From Mycoplasmatota bacterium (lineage in GTDB: Bacteria; Bacillota_I; Bacilli_A; Izemoplasmatales; Hujiaoplasmataceae): a DNA stretch of 6,562 nt. This document shows positions 1 through 5,100 of the stretch, piece after piece (within the stretch, counting starts at the first letter, position 1; each line of letters begins with the position of its first letter). Position numbers and translations under genes: made by a program. The notes beneath the pieces are model-generated. The model did not search any database, had not been told where the DNA came from, and saw only the letters and a program-made list of their open reading frames with translations. Location of the stretch: the NCBI GenBank assembly GCA_023132365.1, contig JAGLYJ010000063.1:1-6562 (forward strand), given 5' to 3'.

Positions 1-50
1 AAAACCTCTATGTTTGGTGGTGTAGTAGCTGAATAATCTAAATATATCAT
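1..50 (-). CDS. Cysteine desulfurase (NifS/IscS type), N-terminal fragment cut by window edge
   Basis: The first 16 codons from the ATG at 50 read MIYLDYSATTPPNIEV. This is the hallmark N-terminus of PLP-dependent cysteine desulfurases, which begin MIYLDxxATTP. These enzymes remove sulfur from cysteine to form an enzyme persulfide used for Fe-S clusters or tRNA thiolation. An AAGGAG ribosome site at 63-58 lies 7 nt before the ATG, and a perfect consensus promoter stands just upstream. The catalytic lysine and cysteine regions lie outside the window, so IscS, NifS and SufS-like types cannot be separated. The family call rests on a short but very characteristic stretch. Confidence 0.82.
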   Translation of the reverse strand, partial: MIYLDYSATTPPNIEV

Positions 51-73
51 AGTTGAACTCCTTAATTACGATA

Positions 74-102
74 ATTATAGTACTTTTATATTTCACTGTC
101 AA
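74..102 (-). promoter_or_regulatory. Consensus sigma-A promoter of the cysteine desulfurase gene
   Basis: On the minus strand TTGACA (102-97) is followed by a 17-nt spacer and TATAAT (79-74). Both hexamers and the spacing match the consensus exactly. The -35 begins 1 nt after the sirtuin stop codon, and transcription should start near 67, giving a leader of about 17 nt. The desulfurase can therefore be transcribed independently of the upstream dehydrogenase and sirtuin genes. No terminator separates them, so read-through is also possible. Confidence 0.85.
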
Positions 103-103
103 A

Positions 104-832
104 CTAGTCTAACATCAATTGTTCGCAAGTTTCTCCGAATTTTCCATAATATACATAATCACAGAAAATATCTTTTGATGTCCTAGTTAAATTTATTAAC
201 AACTTCTTCTTTGCATATCTTAAAAGCCCTGCGGCAGGATAAACATTAAGTGAAGTTCCAGCTACAATCAATAAATCAGATTTAATAATATGAGTGATTG
301 CTGCTTCAACTAGATTATCATCTAAGTTTTCTCCATATAGAACTACATCTGGTTTTACTAAACCATTACAGGAATCGCATCTTATAGTTCCATCATGACT
401 TCTAATATAATCTAAATCAAAATATTTATTGCATTTAACACAGTGGTTATGAAAAATACTTCCATGTAATTCAATAACATTTTTTGAATCAGCCTCTTTA
501 TGAAGACCATCTATATTTTGAGTTATAATTGCTTTTAATTTGCCAGACTTTTCTAATTTAGTTAAATATATATGGCCCTGATTAGGCAGGGCTTCAACAT
601 TAACTATTTTTTCTTTATAGTAATCATAAAAGATTTTTGGTTGATTCATAAAGAAATTATGACTTAGAATCTTTTCAGGATTCAATTCGTTTTGTTGATT
701 GTATATTCCTCTTGCTGATCTAAAATCTGGAACTCCAGATTCTGTACTAACTCCAGCACCACCTAAAAAAACTATATAATTAGCCTTTTCAATAATTTCT
801 TTTATTCTTTTAACTTCTTTTACTTTTTCCAT
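104..832 (-). CDS. cobB: Sir2-family NAD-dependent protein deacylase (sirtuin)
   Basis: This 242-residue protein has the full sirtuin signature and the usual length of bacterial single-domain sirtuins. The NAD-binding GAGVSTESGVPDFRS motif is at about 25-39 and TQNIDGLH at 104-111. The catalytic histidine is H123 in ELHG. A zinc ribbon has C131, C134, C152 and C155, and GTSLNVYPAA at 192-201 lines the NAD pocket. The family removes acyl groups from lysine, using NAD and releasing nicotinamide and O-acyl-ADP-ribose. The Tyr-x-x-Arg pair typical of SIRT5/CobB desuccinylases is not apparent near residues 68-80, so plain deacetylation is more likely; that is inference. Its ATG shares one base with the stop of the dehydrogenase gene (TAATG), and no good Shine-Dalgarno precedes it, which suggests translational coupling. 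The cytoplasmic targets are unknown. Confidence 0.95.
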   Translation of the reverse strand: MEKVKEVKRIKEIIEKANYIVFLGGAGVSTESGVPDFRSARGIYNQQNELNPEKILSHNFFMNQPKIFYDYYKEKIVNVEALPNQGHIYLTKLEKSGKLKAIITQNIDGLHKEADSKNVIELHGSIFHNHCVKCNKYFDLDYIRSHDGTIRCDSCNGLVKPDVVLYGENLDDNLVEAAITHIIKSDLLIVAGTSLNVYPAAGLLRYAKKKLLINLTRTSKDIFCDYVYYGKFGETCEQLMLD

Positions 833-2229
833 TAATCAAGAAAATGGATGGCCTGATGATCTAGCCCCATCGCTCCTTCATGAACAAGTTCCTGAACGGT
901 TGGATGTGCAAAAATAGTTTCTTGTAAATCATGAGCAGTTAATCCATTTGTAATTGCCACTGTTACTGAAGCAATTAAATTATCTGCATCTTTACCAAAT
1001 ATCATTCCACCAATTAACTTCTTAGAATCAGGATTTCTTAATAATTTCATATAACCTGCTTCACCACCAAGAATTAATGCCTTACCATTAGCAGAATACG
1101 GAACTTTAACAACTTCAAAAGGAATTTCTTCCTCTTTGCATATTGCTTCAGTTTTACCAACTGTAGCAATCATTGGTGTTGTAAAGATAACTGCAGGAAT
1201 ATTTGTATAATCCATTTCTTTATCTTTACCTAATATATTATCTACAGCAACTATCCCTTGATGACTTGCAACATGTGCTAATTGCATTATATTAGTTACA
1301 TCACCAATAGCATAGACATTCTTAACATTTGTTTTCATTCTTGAATCAACTTTAACTCCGTTATGAATATCAATTTCTATAGTTGTTTTTTCAAGACCTA
1401 ACCCATCAATTAAAGGAACTCTACCAACTGCTTCTAAAACTAAGTCACATTCTAAAGATTTCTCCTTGCCTTTGTGTTCAAAATGAACTAAAGCATTATC
1501 AGCTTGTTCTTCAATTCTAGTTACCTTAGCATTAGTAAGTATTGTTATATTCAATTTCTTAGCAAAGCGCATAAGCCTCATACTAAACTCTTTATCTACT
1601 CCAGGTAAAACTCTAGGTAAGAATTCAATAACGTTCACCGTAACGCCAAAACTTGCGTATATGAATGCGAATTCCATTCCAATTATTCCTCCACCTATAA
1701 CATTCATTGTTTTTGGTAAGTTTTTGTTATTCAGTAAAACTTCTGAATCAACAACAAACTTTGAGTCTAATCCTTCAATCGGAATATGTTTTGTTTTAGA
1801 ACCTGTAGCTATAATAATATCTGAAGCCTCAATAAGATAATTTTCATCTCCACTTATCAAAACTTCTGTATCATTTTCAAAACTAGCTAACCCTTTAATA
1901 AGCTTAACTTCATATTTATTTAATAGATACTCTATCCCACTGATAAGTTTATCTTTTACTTGATCTTTCTTATCAATGATCTTAGCCATATCAAAAGAAG
2001 GATTTGTAACATATATCCCCTCTTCTTCAGCGTGTAATATATCTTGATATAATTCAGCCGATTTAACTAGAGCTTTAGTTGGAATACATCCATCATTAAG
2101 GCAGGTTCCACCAACTCTTTTAGCATCAACTAAAATAACATTCAACCCTTTTTTTGCAGCGTAAATAGCGGAAACATATCCCCCAGGACCAGCTCCTATT
2201 ATTAGTAAATCAGCACTTATTCTTTCCAT
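832..2229 (-). CDS. lpdA: Dihydrolipoamide dehydrogenase (E3 flavoprotein)
   Basis: The enzyme reoxidises dihydrolipoyl groups of 2-oxoacid dehydrogenase or glycine cleavage complexes, passing electrons through FAD to NAD. At 465 residues it is full length. The FAD loop GAGPGG is at 12-17 and the redox disulfide is C43/C48 in GGTCLNDGCIP. The NAD fold begins at GGGIIGMEFA (179-188), and the second FAD contact is AIGDV (307-311). The catalytic dyad is H442/E447 in HPTVQE. There is no lipoyl domain at the N-terminus. The ATG at 2229 was chosen because GGAGGT (2241-2236) lies 7 nt upstream; an earlier ATG at 2244 overlaps that ribosome site. No E1, E2 or glycine-cleavage gene is next to it; the downstream partner is a sirtuin overlapping by one base. 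A related thiol-disulfide flavoprotein is the main alternative. Confidence 0.94.
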   Translation of the reverse strand: MERISADLLIIGAGPGGYVSAIYAAKKGLNVILVDAKRVGGTCLNDGCIPTKALVKSAELYQDILHAEEEGIYVTNPSFDMAKIIDKKDQVKDKLISGIEYLLNKYEVKLIKGLASFENDTEVLISGDENYLIEASDIIIATGSKTKHIPIEGLDSKFVVDSEVLLNNKNLPKTMNVIGGGIIGMEFAFIYASFGVTVNVIEFLPRVLPGVDKEFSMRLMRFAKKLNITILTNAKVTRIEEQADNALVHFEHKGKEKSLECDLVLEAVGRVPLIDGLGLEKTTIEIDIHNGVKVDSRMKTNVKNVYAIGDVTNIMQLAHVASHQGIVAVDNILGKDKEMDYTNIPAVIFTTPMIATVGKTEAICKEEEIPFEVVKVPYSANGKALILGGEAGYMKLLRNPDSKKLIGGMIFGKDADNLIASVTVAITNGLTAHDLQETIFAHPTVQELVHEGAMGLDHQAIHFLD

Positions 2230-2268
2230 ATAAGTAACCTCCATTTTCAGTTAATTAAACTACCATAA

Positions 2269-2297
2269 ATTATAACAGTTTTCATCCATATTATCAA
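2269..2297 (-). promoter_or_regulatory. Sigma-A promoter of the lpdA-sirtuin operon
   Basis: On the minus strand TTGATA (2297-2292), a 17-nt spacer and TATAAT (2274-2269) are present. TGT directly before the -10 gives an extended -10 element. Transcription should begin near 2262, about 33 nt before the lpdA start. No operator-like palindrome or riboswitch is visible in the leader. The stretch from 2298 to about 2384 is AT-rich and holds nothing I can name. Confidence 0.8.
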
Positions 2298-2384
2298 ATA
2301 TATATAACAACTATTTTAAGGTATTTCGATGATAACTATTGTTCAATATAAATAAATCATATATGTTAAGAGTATTAGTCCATA

Positions 2385-2421
2385 TATAAAAATGACTGCC
2401 AGTCTTAACTATCAGTCATTT
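2385..2421 (-). terminator. Intrinsic terminator of the cobalamin-uptake operon
   Basis: On the minus strand AAATGACTG (2421-2413) pairs perfectly with CAGTCATTT (2398-2390) across a 14-nt loop. The stem runs into a T-rich stretch that reads TTTTTATATAT. It starts 5 nt after the stop of the ECF S-component gene, as expected for the end of that operon. The loop is large and the T tract is broken by A residues, so efficiency may be moderate. Confidence 0.72.
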
Positions 2422-2426
2422 CGTTA

Positions 2427-2963
2427 TTATATTGTGTTATCTACTTGTTTGTAGAGTTTTTTAAAAAGTTTAGTTAAAGGTAAATAGAAGATTAAGTATG
2501 TTATTAAGCTATTTACAGCCATTATAGCCTCAAATGGAAGATCAAAATAAAAGTATCTAAAAACTTGATTCCATGTACTAAAATTTTGAACAATTGCCGT
2601 AAATGGTATGAATGACCATCCATATACAAATGCAAAGCAAATAGCTATTATTAGTTTCACGTAATCAGGCTTATGTTTTAATCTTTTTGATACTAAAGCA
2701 AGCAGTGTCCAACTAAAGAGCATGGCTGGGGTGTATAAAAGGCTTAGACTACCCATCAGCAAGCTATCTAAGATGACATAAGCTAGTACAAGGGGATATA
2801 ATTCTTTATCTGACAAAAACTGCGCATAAACAATAATTAAAATTACTGTTAACTGCACATTCGGTATAAATACTAATAATTCCTCTTGTATGATTAAAAT
2901 AGCTAGAAGCATTGATGTTAAAGCAATGCTTCTTACACTATTTTTTGTCTTAGAACGATCCAA
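2427..2963 (-). CDS. ECF transporter S component, probably for cobalamin (CblT/CbrT-like role)
   Basis: From the TTG at 2963 the product is 178 residues. Six hydrophobic helices lie at roughly 12-29, 33-49, 54-70, 76-92, 102-125 and 143-165, matching the size and topology of ECF substrate-binding S components. The segments IPNVQLTV (33-40), LLMGSLSLLYTPAML (68-82) and FDLPFEAIMAV (140-150) resemble that superfamily. S components bind a vitamin in the membrane and need the shared EcfT and ATPases EcfA/EcfA', which are not in this window. Position behind a cobalamin riboswitch and a transcobalamin-like lipoprotein makes B12, or a precursor, the likely substrate; this is inference from context. 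The start is uncertain. Upstream in-frame ATG codons (for example 3008) would add about 15 polar residues that overlap conserved lipoprotein codons. TTG at 2963 lies 14 nt inside the lipoprotein gene, with only a distant GGTG as ribosome site. Confidence 0.8.
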   Translation of the reverse strand: MDRSKTKNSVRSIALTSMLLAILIIQEELLVFIPNVQLTVILIIVYAQFLSDKELYPLVLAYVILDSLLMGSLSLLYTPAMLFSWTLLALVSKRLKHKPDYVKLIIAICFAFVYGWSFIPFTAIVQNFSTWNQVFRYFYFDLPFEAIMAVNSLITYLIFYLPLTKLFKKLYKQVDNTI

Positions 2964-3384
2964 TTGCAAATGAATATACGTCACCATCAGCTGGTAATGT
3001 ATCATCAATACCTGTCATGGCATATTCGCCATTAATATTATAAGTAATGTACTCATTTGTTTCAGTTGGAATTAATGTGTCAATAGTTAGTAGATAATGA
3101 CCATATAAACCTTCATAAGAACATGCTTCATCAGAACCGCCATCTTCTGCGGCACATGACACTGTAAAATTATCAATTAATAATGTAAACAAAGTGTCTT
3201 CTTCTGTGAAGTTCACATCCATAGTTTTAGAAATATAATTTTCCTCAACTTCAGATGTTCCTGGATTATCTCCAGTAGTAATAATTTCGATTGTTACTGT
3301 TCCAATCGTTGCGATTTGACCGCATCCCATAAATAAAGGAACGATCAATAAGAATAGTAATAAACCCAGTACTTTTCTTTTCAT
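2950..3384 (-). CDS. Transcobalamin-like (DUF4430) surface lipoprotein, B12-regulated
   Basis: This 144-residue protein starts with KRK and a hydrophobic signal (5-20) ending in FMGC. That fits a lipoprotein signal with C21 as the lipidated residue, although F at -3 is less usual than L. The mature part ends in YITYNINGEYAMTG...PADGDVYSFA (112-140), the pattern of the DUF4430 (transcobalamin-like C-terminal) domain. That domain is related to the beta domain of eukaryotic cobalamin carriers. C77 and C88 could form a disulfide. Acidic and Thr-rich residues dominate, as in surface proteins. The ATG at 3384 has AGGAG at 3396-3392, spacing 7. The riboswitch upstream and the S component overlapping its 3' end suggest that it captures cobalamin outside the membrane for that transporter. 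Binding itself is inferred. Confidence 0.8.
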   Translation of the reverse strand: MKRKVLGLLLFLLIVPLFMGCGQIATIGTVTIEIITTGDNPGTSEVEENYISKTMDVNFTEEDTLFTLLIDNFTVSCAAEDGGSDEACSYEGLYGHYLLTIDTLIPTETNEYITYNINGEYAMTGIDDTLPADGDVYSFAIGSF

Positions 3385-3413
3385 CTTTTTTCTCCTGTTA
3401 AATGTATTTAATA

Positions 3414-3548
3414 AATAGGTAGGTCTCCCGACTTATCTTCTAAACTTAAACTCCTTCTTGTTTTACCAATGGATTTCGTCTAAGAATTCAAATTACGGTT
3501 GCTGGTACAGTTCAGGAATTACACCTGCTTCCCTGTTATACACCTATT
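3414..3548 (-). promoter_or_regulatory. Cobalamin (AdoCbl) riboswitch aptamer
   Basis: On the minus strand the closing stem P1 is AATAGGT (3548-3542) with ACCTATT (3420-3414). Between them come the conserved pieces in order: CAGGGAAGCAGGTG, AATTCCTGAACTGT, CCAGCAACCGT, and the B12 box AAGTCGGGAGACCTACC. These match the known cobalamin riboswitch class, which binds adenosyl- or other cobalamins and normally switches genes off when the vitamin is plentiful. The aptamer ends 29 nt before the lipoprotein ATG. No hairpin with a T tract occupies that gap, so control is probably at translation initiation. One departure is AGCAAC where CGCAAC is more usual. Confidence 0.93.
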
Positions 3549-3605
3549 CACTAGCGAGATATTAAATTTTCTTGATAATTACCATGTATTACAATTTACA
3601 ATAAC

Positions 3606-3634
3606 ATTATATTTCTTTATCAACAAATATACAA
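3606..3634 (-). promoter_or_regulatory. Probable promoter for the riboswitch operon
   Basis: On the minus strand TATAAT (3611-3606) is preceded by a 17-nt spacer and TTGTAT (3634-3629), a -35 with only the TTG conserved. Transcription from about 3599 would give a leader of about 50 nt before the aptamer. The position, between the rubredoxin terminator and the riboswitch, fits. The surrounding DNA is very AT-rich, so other -10 boxes are possible. Confidence 0.55.
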
Positions 3635-3672
3635 GATATATTTCAGTTTTATATATATATTTTTTTCCAAAT

Positions 3673-3695
3673 AAAAAAAGCAAGAAAATCTTGCT
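3673..3695 (-). terminator. Intrinsic terminator after rubredoxin
   Basis: On the minus strand AGCAAGA (3695-3689) and TCTTGCT (3685-3679) form a 7-bp stem with a 3-nt loop, followed directly by seven T residues. It begins 8 nt after the rubredoxin stop codon and separates this unit from the riboswitch operon. Confidence 0.9.
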
Positions 3696-3702
3696 CCTAA
3701 TA

Positions 3703-3861
3703 TTATTCTAATATACTAAAATCTTCTTTTCCTACACCACATAATGGGCATACCCAATCTTCAGGGATATCAGCAAATTCTGTTCCTGGTTCAACACCAC
3801 TATCAGGATCTCCAATTACAGGATCATAAACATATCCACACACATCACAAATATATTTCAT
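3703..3861 (-). CDS. Rubredoxin
   Basis: This 52-residue protein, MKYICDVCGYVYDP... ending DWVCPLCGVGKEDFSILE, is a textbook rubredoxin. C5 and C8 (CDVCGY) with C38 and C41 (CPLCG) bind one iron. The core aromatic residues Y10, Y12, F29 and W36 are present. The PDSGVEPGTEFADIPEDW segment between the cysteine pairs is typical of the family. It carries single electrons in the cytoplasm, often to rubrerythrin, superoxide reductase or flavodiiron proteins in anaerobes; no such partner lies in the window. AGGAGG at 3873-3868 is 6 nt before the ATG. It follows a flavodoxin-like gene with a 110-nt gap and ends at a strong terminator. Confidence 0.97.
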   Translation of the reverse strand: MKYICDVCGYVYDPVIGDPDSGVEPGTEFADIPEDWVCPLCGVGKEDFSILE

Positions 3862-3896
3862 ATTATTCCTCCTATATATATTTCTCTCTTAATCTT

Positions 3897-3902
3897 ATTA
3901 TA
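3897..3902 (-). promoter_or_regulatory. Possible -10 box for rubredoxin
   Basis: A perfect TATAAT (3902-3897) on the minus strand sits about 36 nt before the rubredoxin ATG. No recognisable -35 is present at 16-19 nt upstream and there is no TG extension. A rubredoxin-only transcript is possible, but co-transcription with the flavodoxin-like gene is equally open. Confidence 0.35.
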
Positions 3903-3971
3903 CTATTTTTATTCTATTTTTCTACTAGATTGCTTGTTTTTTTAAGAAAATACATTCTTAATAAACTCACC

Positions 3972-4451
3972 CTAATTTAATTCCTCTAGTTTTTTAATCA
4001 AGTTTAGACAATCATTATTTGCATTAACAAGAGAATCTTCTTCTAATGGTCCTTCAGAATCTTTAACAAAATACCATTTGTAATCCATAATGATTTTTGC
4101 AGCTTTCTTATTGAGTAAAGCTTCAACTTTCTCAGCCGCATAACCAAACTTATTAATCATTTTCAAAAGAAACTTTTGTTGAACTTTTTCGGCATTAGCT
4201 CTTGTATCAAATACGAAGTAATATTTATCAGAAAATTTAAGCTTTCTAAGCATTCTTTTAATTTTACCTGTCATACTAAAAATACGAGTAGGCGTACCAA
4301 TTATGATCAAATCGTAACTGTCGACAATGCATTGAGTTATAACATCAACTTTTATAAGTTCAGGTTTATATTTAATTAGATTTTCATGGTACTGTTTCGC
4401 TACTTTTAGCGTATTCCCATAGTATGAATCATAGACAATTAATATTTTCAT
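3972..4451 (-). CDS. Flavodoxin-like FMN protein
   Basis: The 159-residue protein opens with MKILIVYDSYYGNT, a beta strand followed by a flavodoxin phosphate loop (S9 to T14; consensus S/T-x-T-G-N-T with Y in place of T at 11). Residues 47-62 (DLIIIGTPTRIFSMTG) match the second flavin-contact strand and loop, and FDTR at 81-84 lies where the third loop is expected. The C-terminal part (85-159) is lysine-rich and not one I recognise. Such proteins carry low-potential electrons or act as small flavin reductases. The start was set at 4451 because AGGAGG (4463-4458) lies 6 nt upstream; an ATG further out at 4493 would place the promoter inside the gene. The rubredoxin downstream makes an electron-transfer role plausible. 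The exact subfamily and partner are unknown. Confidence 0.83.
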   Translation of the reverse strand: MKILIVYDSYYGNTLKVAKQYHENLIKYKPELIKVDVITQCIVDSYDLIIIGTPTRIFSMTGKIKRMLRKLKFSDKYYFVFDTRANAEKVQQKFLLKMINKFGYAAEKVEALLNKKAAKIIMDYKWYFVKDSEGPLEEDSLVNANNDCLNLIKKLEELN

Positions 4452-4472
4452 AAAATTCCTCCTATCATATTT

Positions 4473-4481
4473 ATTATAGCA
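4473..4481 (-). promoter_or_regulatory. Extended -10 promoter of the flavodoxin-like gene
   Basis: TGCTATAAT on the minus strand (4481-4473) is an extended -10 element. No good -35 is visible upstream, where the preceding terminator lies. Transcription from about 4466 would leave only a few bases before the ribosome site at 4463-4458, so the leader is short but workable. Confidence 0.65.
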
Positions 4482-4501
4482 CTCCTTAAACAAAAATAGC
4501 T

Positions 4502-4531
4502 AAAAATAACAGAAATTAATCTGTTATTTTT
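4502..4531 (-). terminator. Terminator overlapping the end of the HEGRH protein gene, possibly bidirectional
   Basis: AAAAATAACAGA and TCTGTTATTTTT form a perfect 12-bp stem with a 6-nt loop (4514-4519). The stem is A-rich on one arm and T-rich on the other, so each strand ends in a T run; the plus strand has eight Ts at 4527-4534. The stop codon at 4518-4516 is in the loop, so the last codons of the gene form one arm. As all neighbours are on the minus strand, its main job should be to end that transcript. Confidence 0.78.
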
Positions 4532-5010
4532 TTTATATTTATAATTTGATTTATTCTATTATTTACCTGATTCTTAATTTCTTTAGGAATTTGCAATTTT
4601 GTCTTAGTTAATTTCTCTAAATTAATTGCAGTATATGCAATTGCATCTACCTCTATTTCTTGATACAAATAGTCTGTTGAATTTTCATTTTCAGGTTGAT
4701 TATAATTATTAAACTCAAAATACCATTTATCTAATAATTCCTTATCTTCCTTAGATTCTAACATATGATTAATTTGATACCATTGATATGCATGTCTTCC
4801 TTCATGAATAACTGAAGCTATTAATTCTATTTCATCTAGCTTATCAGCTAAATCATCATTAACAACAATTATATAATCATCCTTTATGAACATTGAGACA
4901 ATATCATTATATCCATCAGGCAAGCTTGCATATATGACTTCACAAGGATCTCTTCTTAGACTAAATGCCATCTCTAGCTCTACATTGTTTAATACTTTTA
5001 ACGATAGCAT
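4516..5010 (-). CDS. Small putative zinc metallopeptidase with HEGRH motif, family not recognised
   Basis: This 164-residue soluble protein has VIHEGRHAYQ at 68-76 (H69, E70, H73), an HExxH zinc site. An acidic segment follows about 45 residues later, YQEIEVDAIAYT (116-127). There E118, E120 or D122 could be the third zinc ligand, as in gluzincin-type folds with E-x-x-A. There is no signal peptide or membrane segment, so it should act in the cytoplasm unless exported another way. GGAGGT at 5021-5016 is 5 nt before the ATG. It has its own promoter and terminator, so it is monocistronic and context says nothing about substrate. The arginine inside the motif and the short length fit a domain-only peptidase, perhaps ImmA- or SprT-like in fold. 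Catalysis is inferred from the motif alone. Confidence 0.7.
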   Translation of the reverse strand: MLSLKVLNNVELEMAFSLRRDPCEVIYASLPDGYNDIVSMFIKDDYIIVVNDDLADKLDEIELIASVIHEGRHAYQWYQINHMLESKEDKELLDKWYFEFNNYNQPENENSTDYLYQEIEVDAIAYTAINLEKLTKTKLQIPKEIKNQVNNRINQIINIKKITD

Positions 5011-5043
5011 GCGTTACCTCCAATTAGTGTGCATTACTCTTTA

Positions 5044-5052
5044 ATTATAACA
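5044..5052 (-). promoter_or_regulatory. Extended -10 promoter of the HEGRH protein gene
   Basis: TGTTATAAT on the minus strand (5052-5044) is an extended -10 element. The likely start is near 5037, and the ribosome site is at 5021-5016. The -35 region is AT-rich without a clear TTGACA match. Confidence 0.65.
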
Positions 5053-5100
5053 TAAATTCTAATCATCATTCTATATCTATAATACTATTTTCTATAAATT

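Noticed and set aside
104..832. Class M (SirTM) ADP-ribosylating sirtuin
   Set aside because: The protein has the standard zinc ribbon, the ELHG catalytic histidine and GTSL, and no macrodomain or GcvH-like gene lies beside it.
2427..3008. Upstream ATG codons for the S component near 3008-2987
   Set aside because: The added residues are the other-frame reading of conserved lipoprotein codons and do not look like an S-component N-terminus.
3649..3666. TA-repeat and T run upstream of the riboswitch promoter, considered as an origin or repeat element
   Set aside because: It is a short low-complexity stretch in very AT-rich DNA, without DnaA boxes or repeat structure.
3942..3961. Hairpin TTAAGAA/TTCTTAA between the flavodoxin-like and rubredoxin genes, considered as a terminator
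   Set aside because: The stem has no GC-rich core (one G-C pair), and on the minus strand it is followed by A residues rather than a T tract.
3499..3980. Plus-strand open frames of 70 and 78 codons
   Set aside because: The first crosses the riboswitch and an AT-rich spacer, and the second is antisense to rubredoxin. Neither has a ribosome site or a credible protein composition.
4176..4379. Plus-strand open frame of 67 codons
   Set aside because: It is antisense to the flavodoxin-like gene, with no ribosome site and no recognisable motif.
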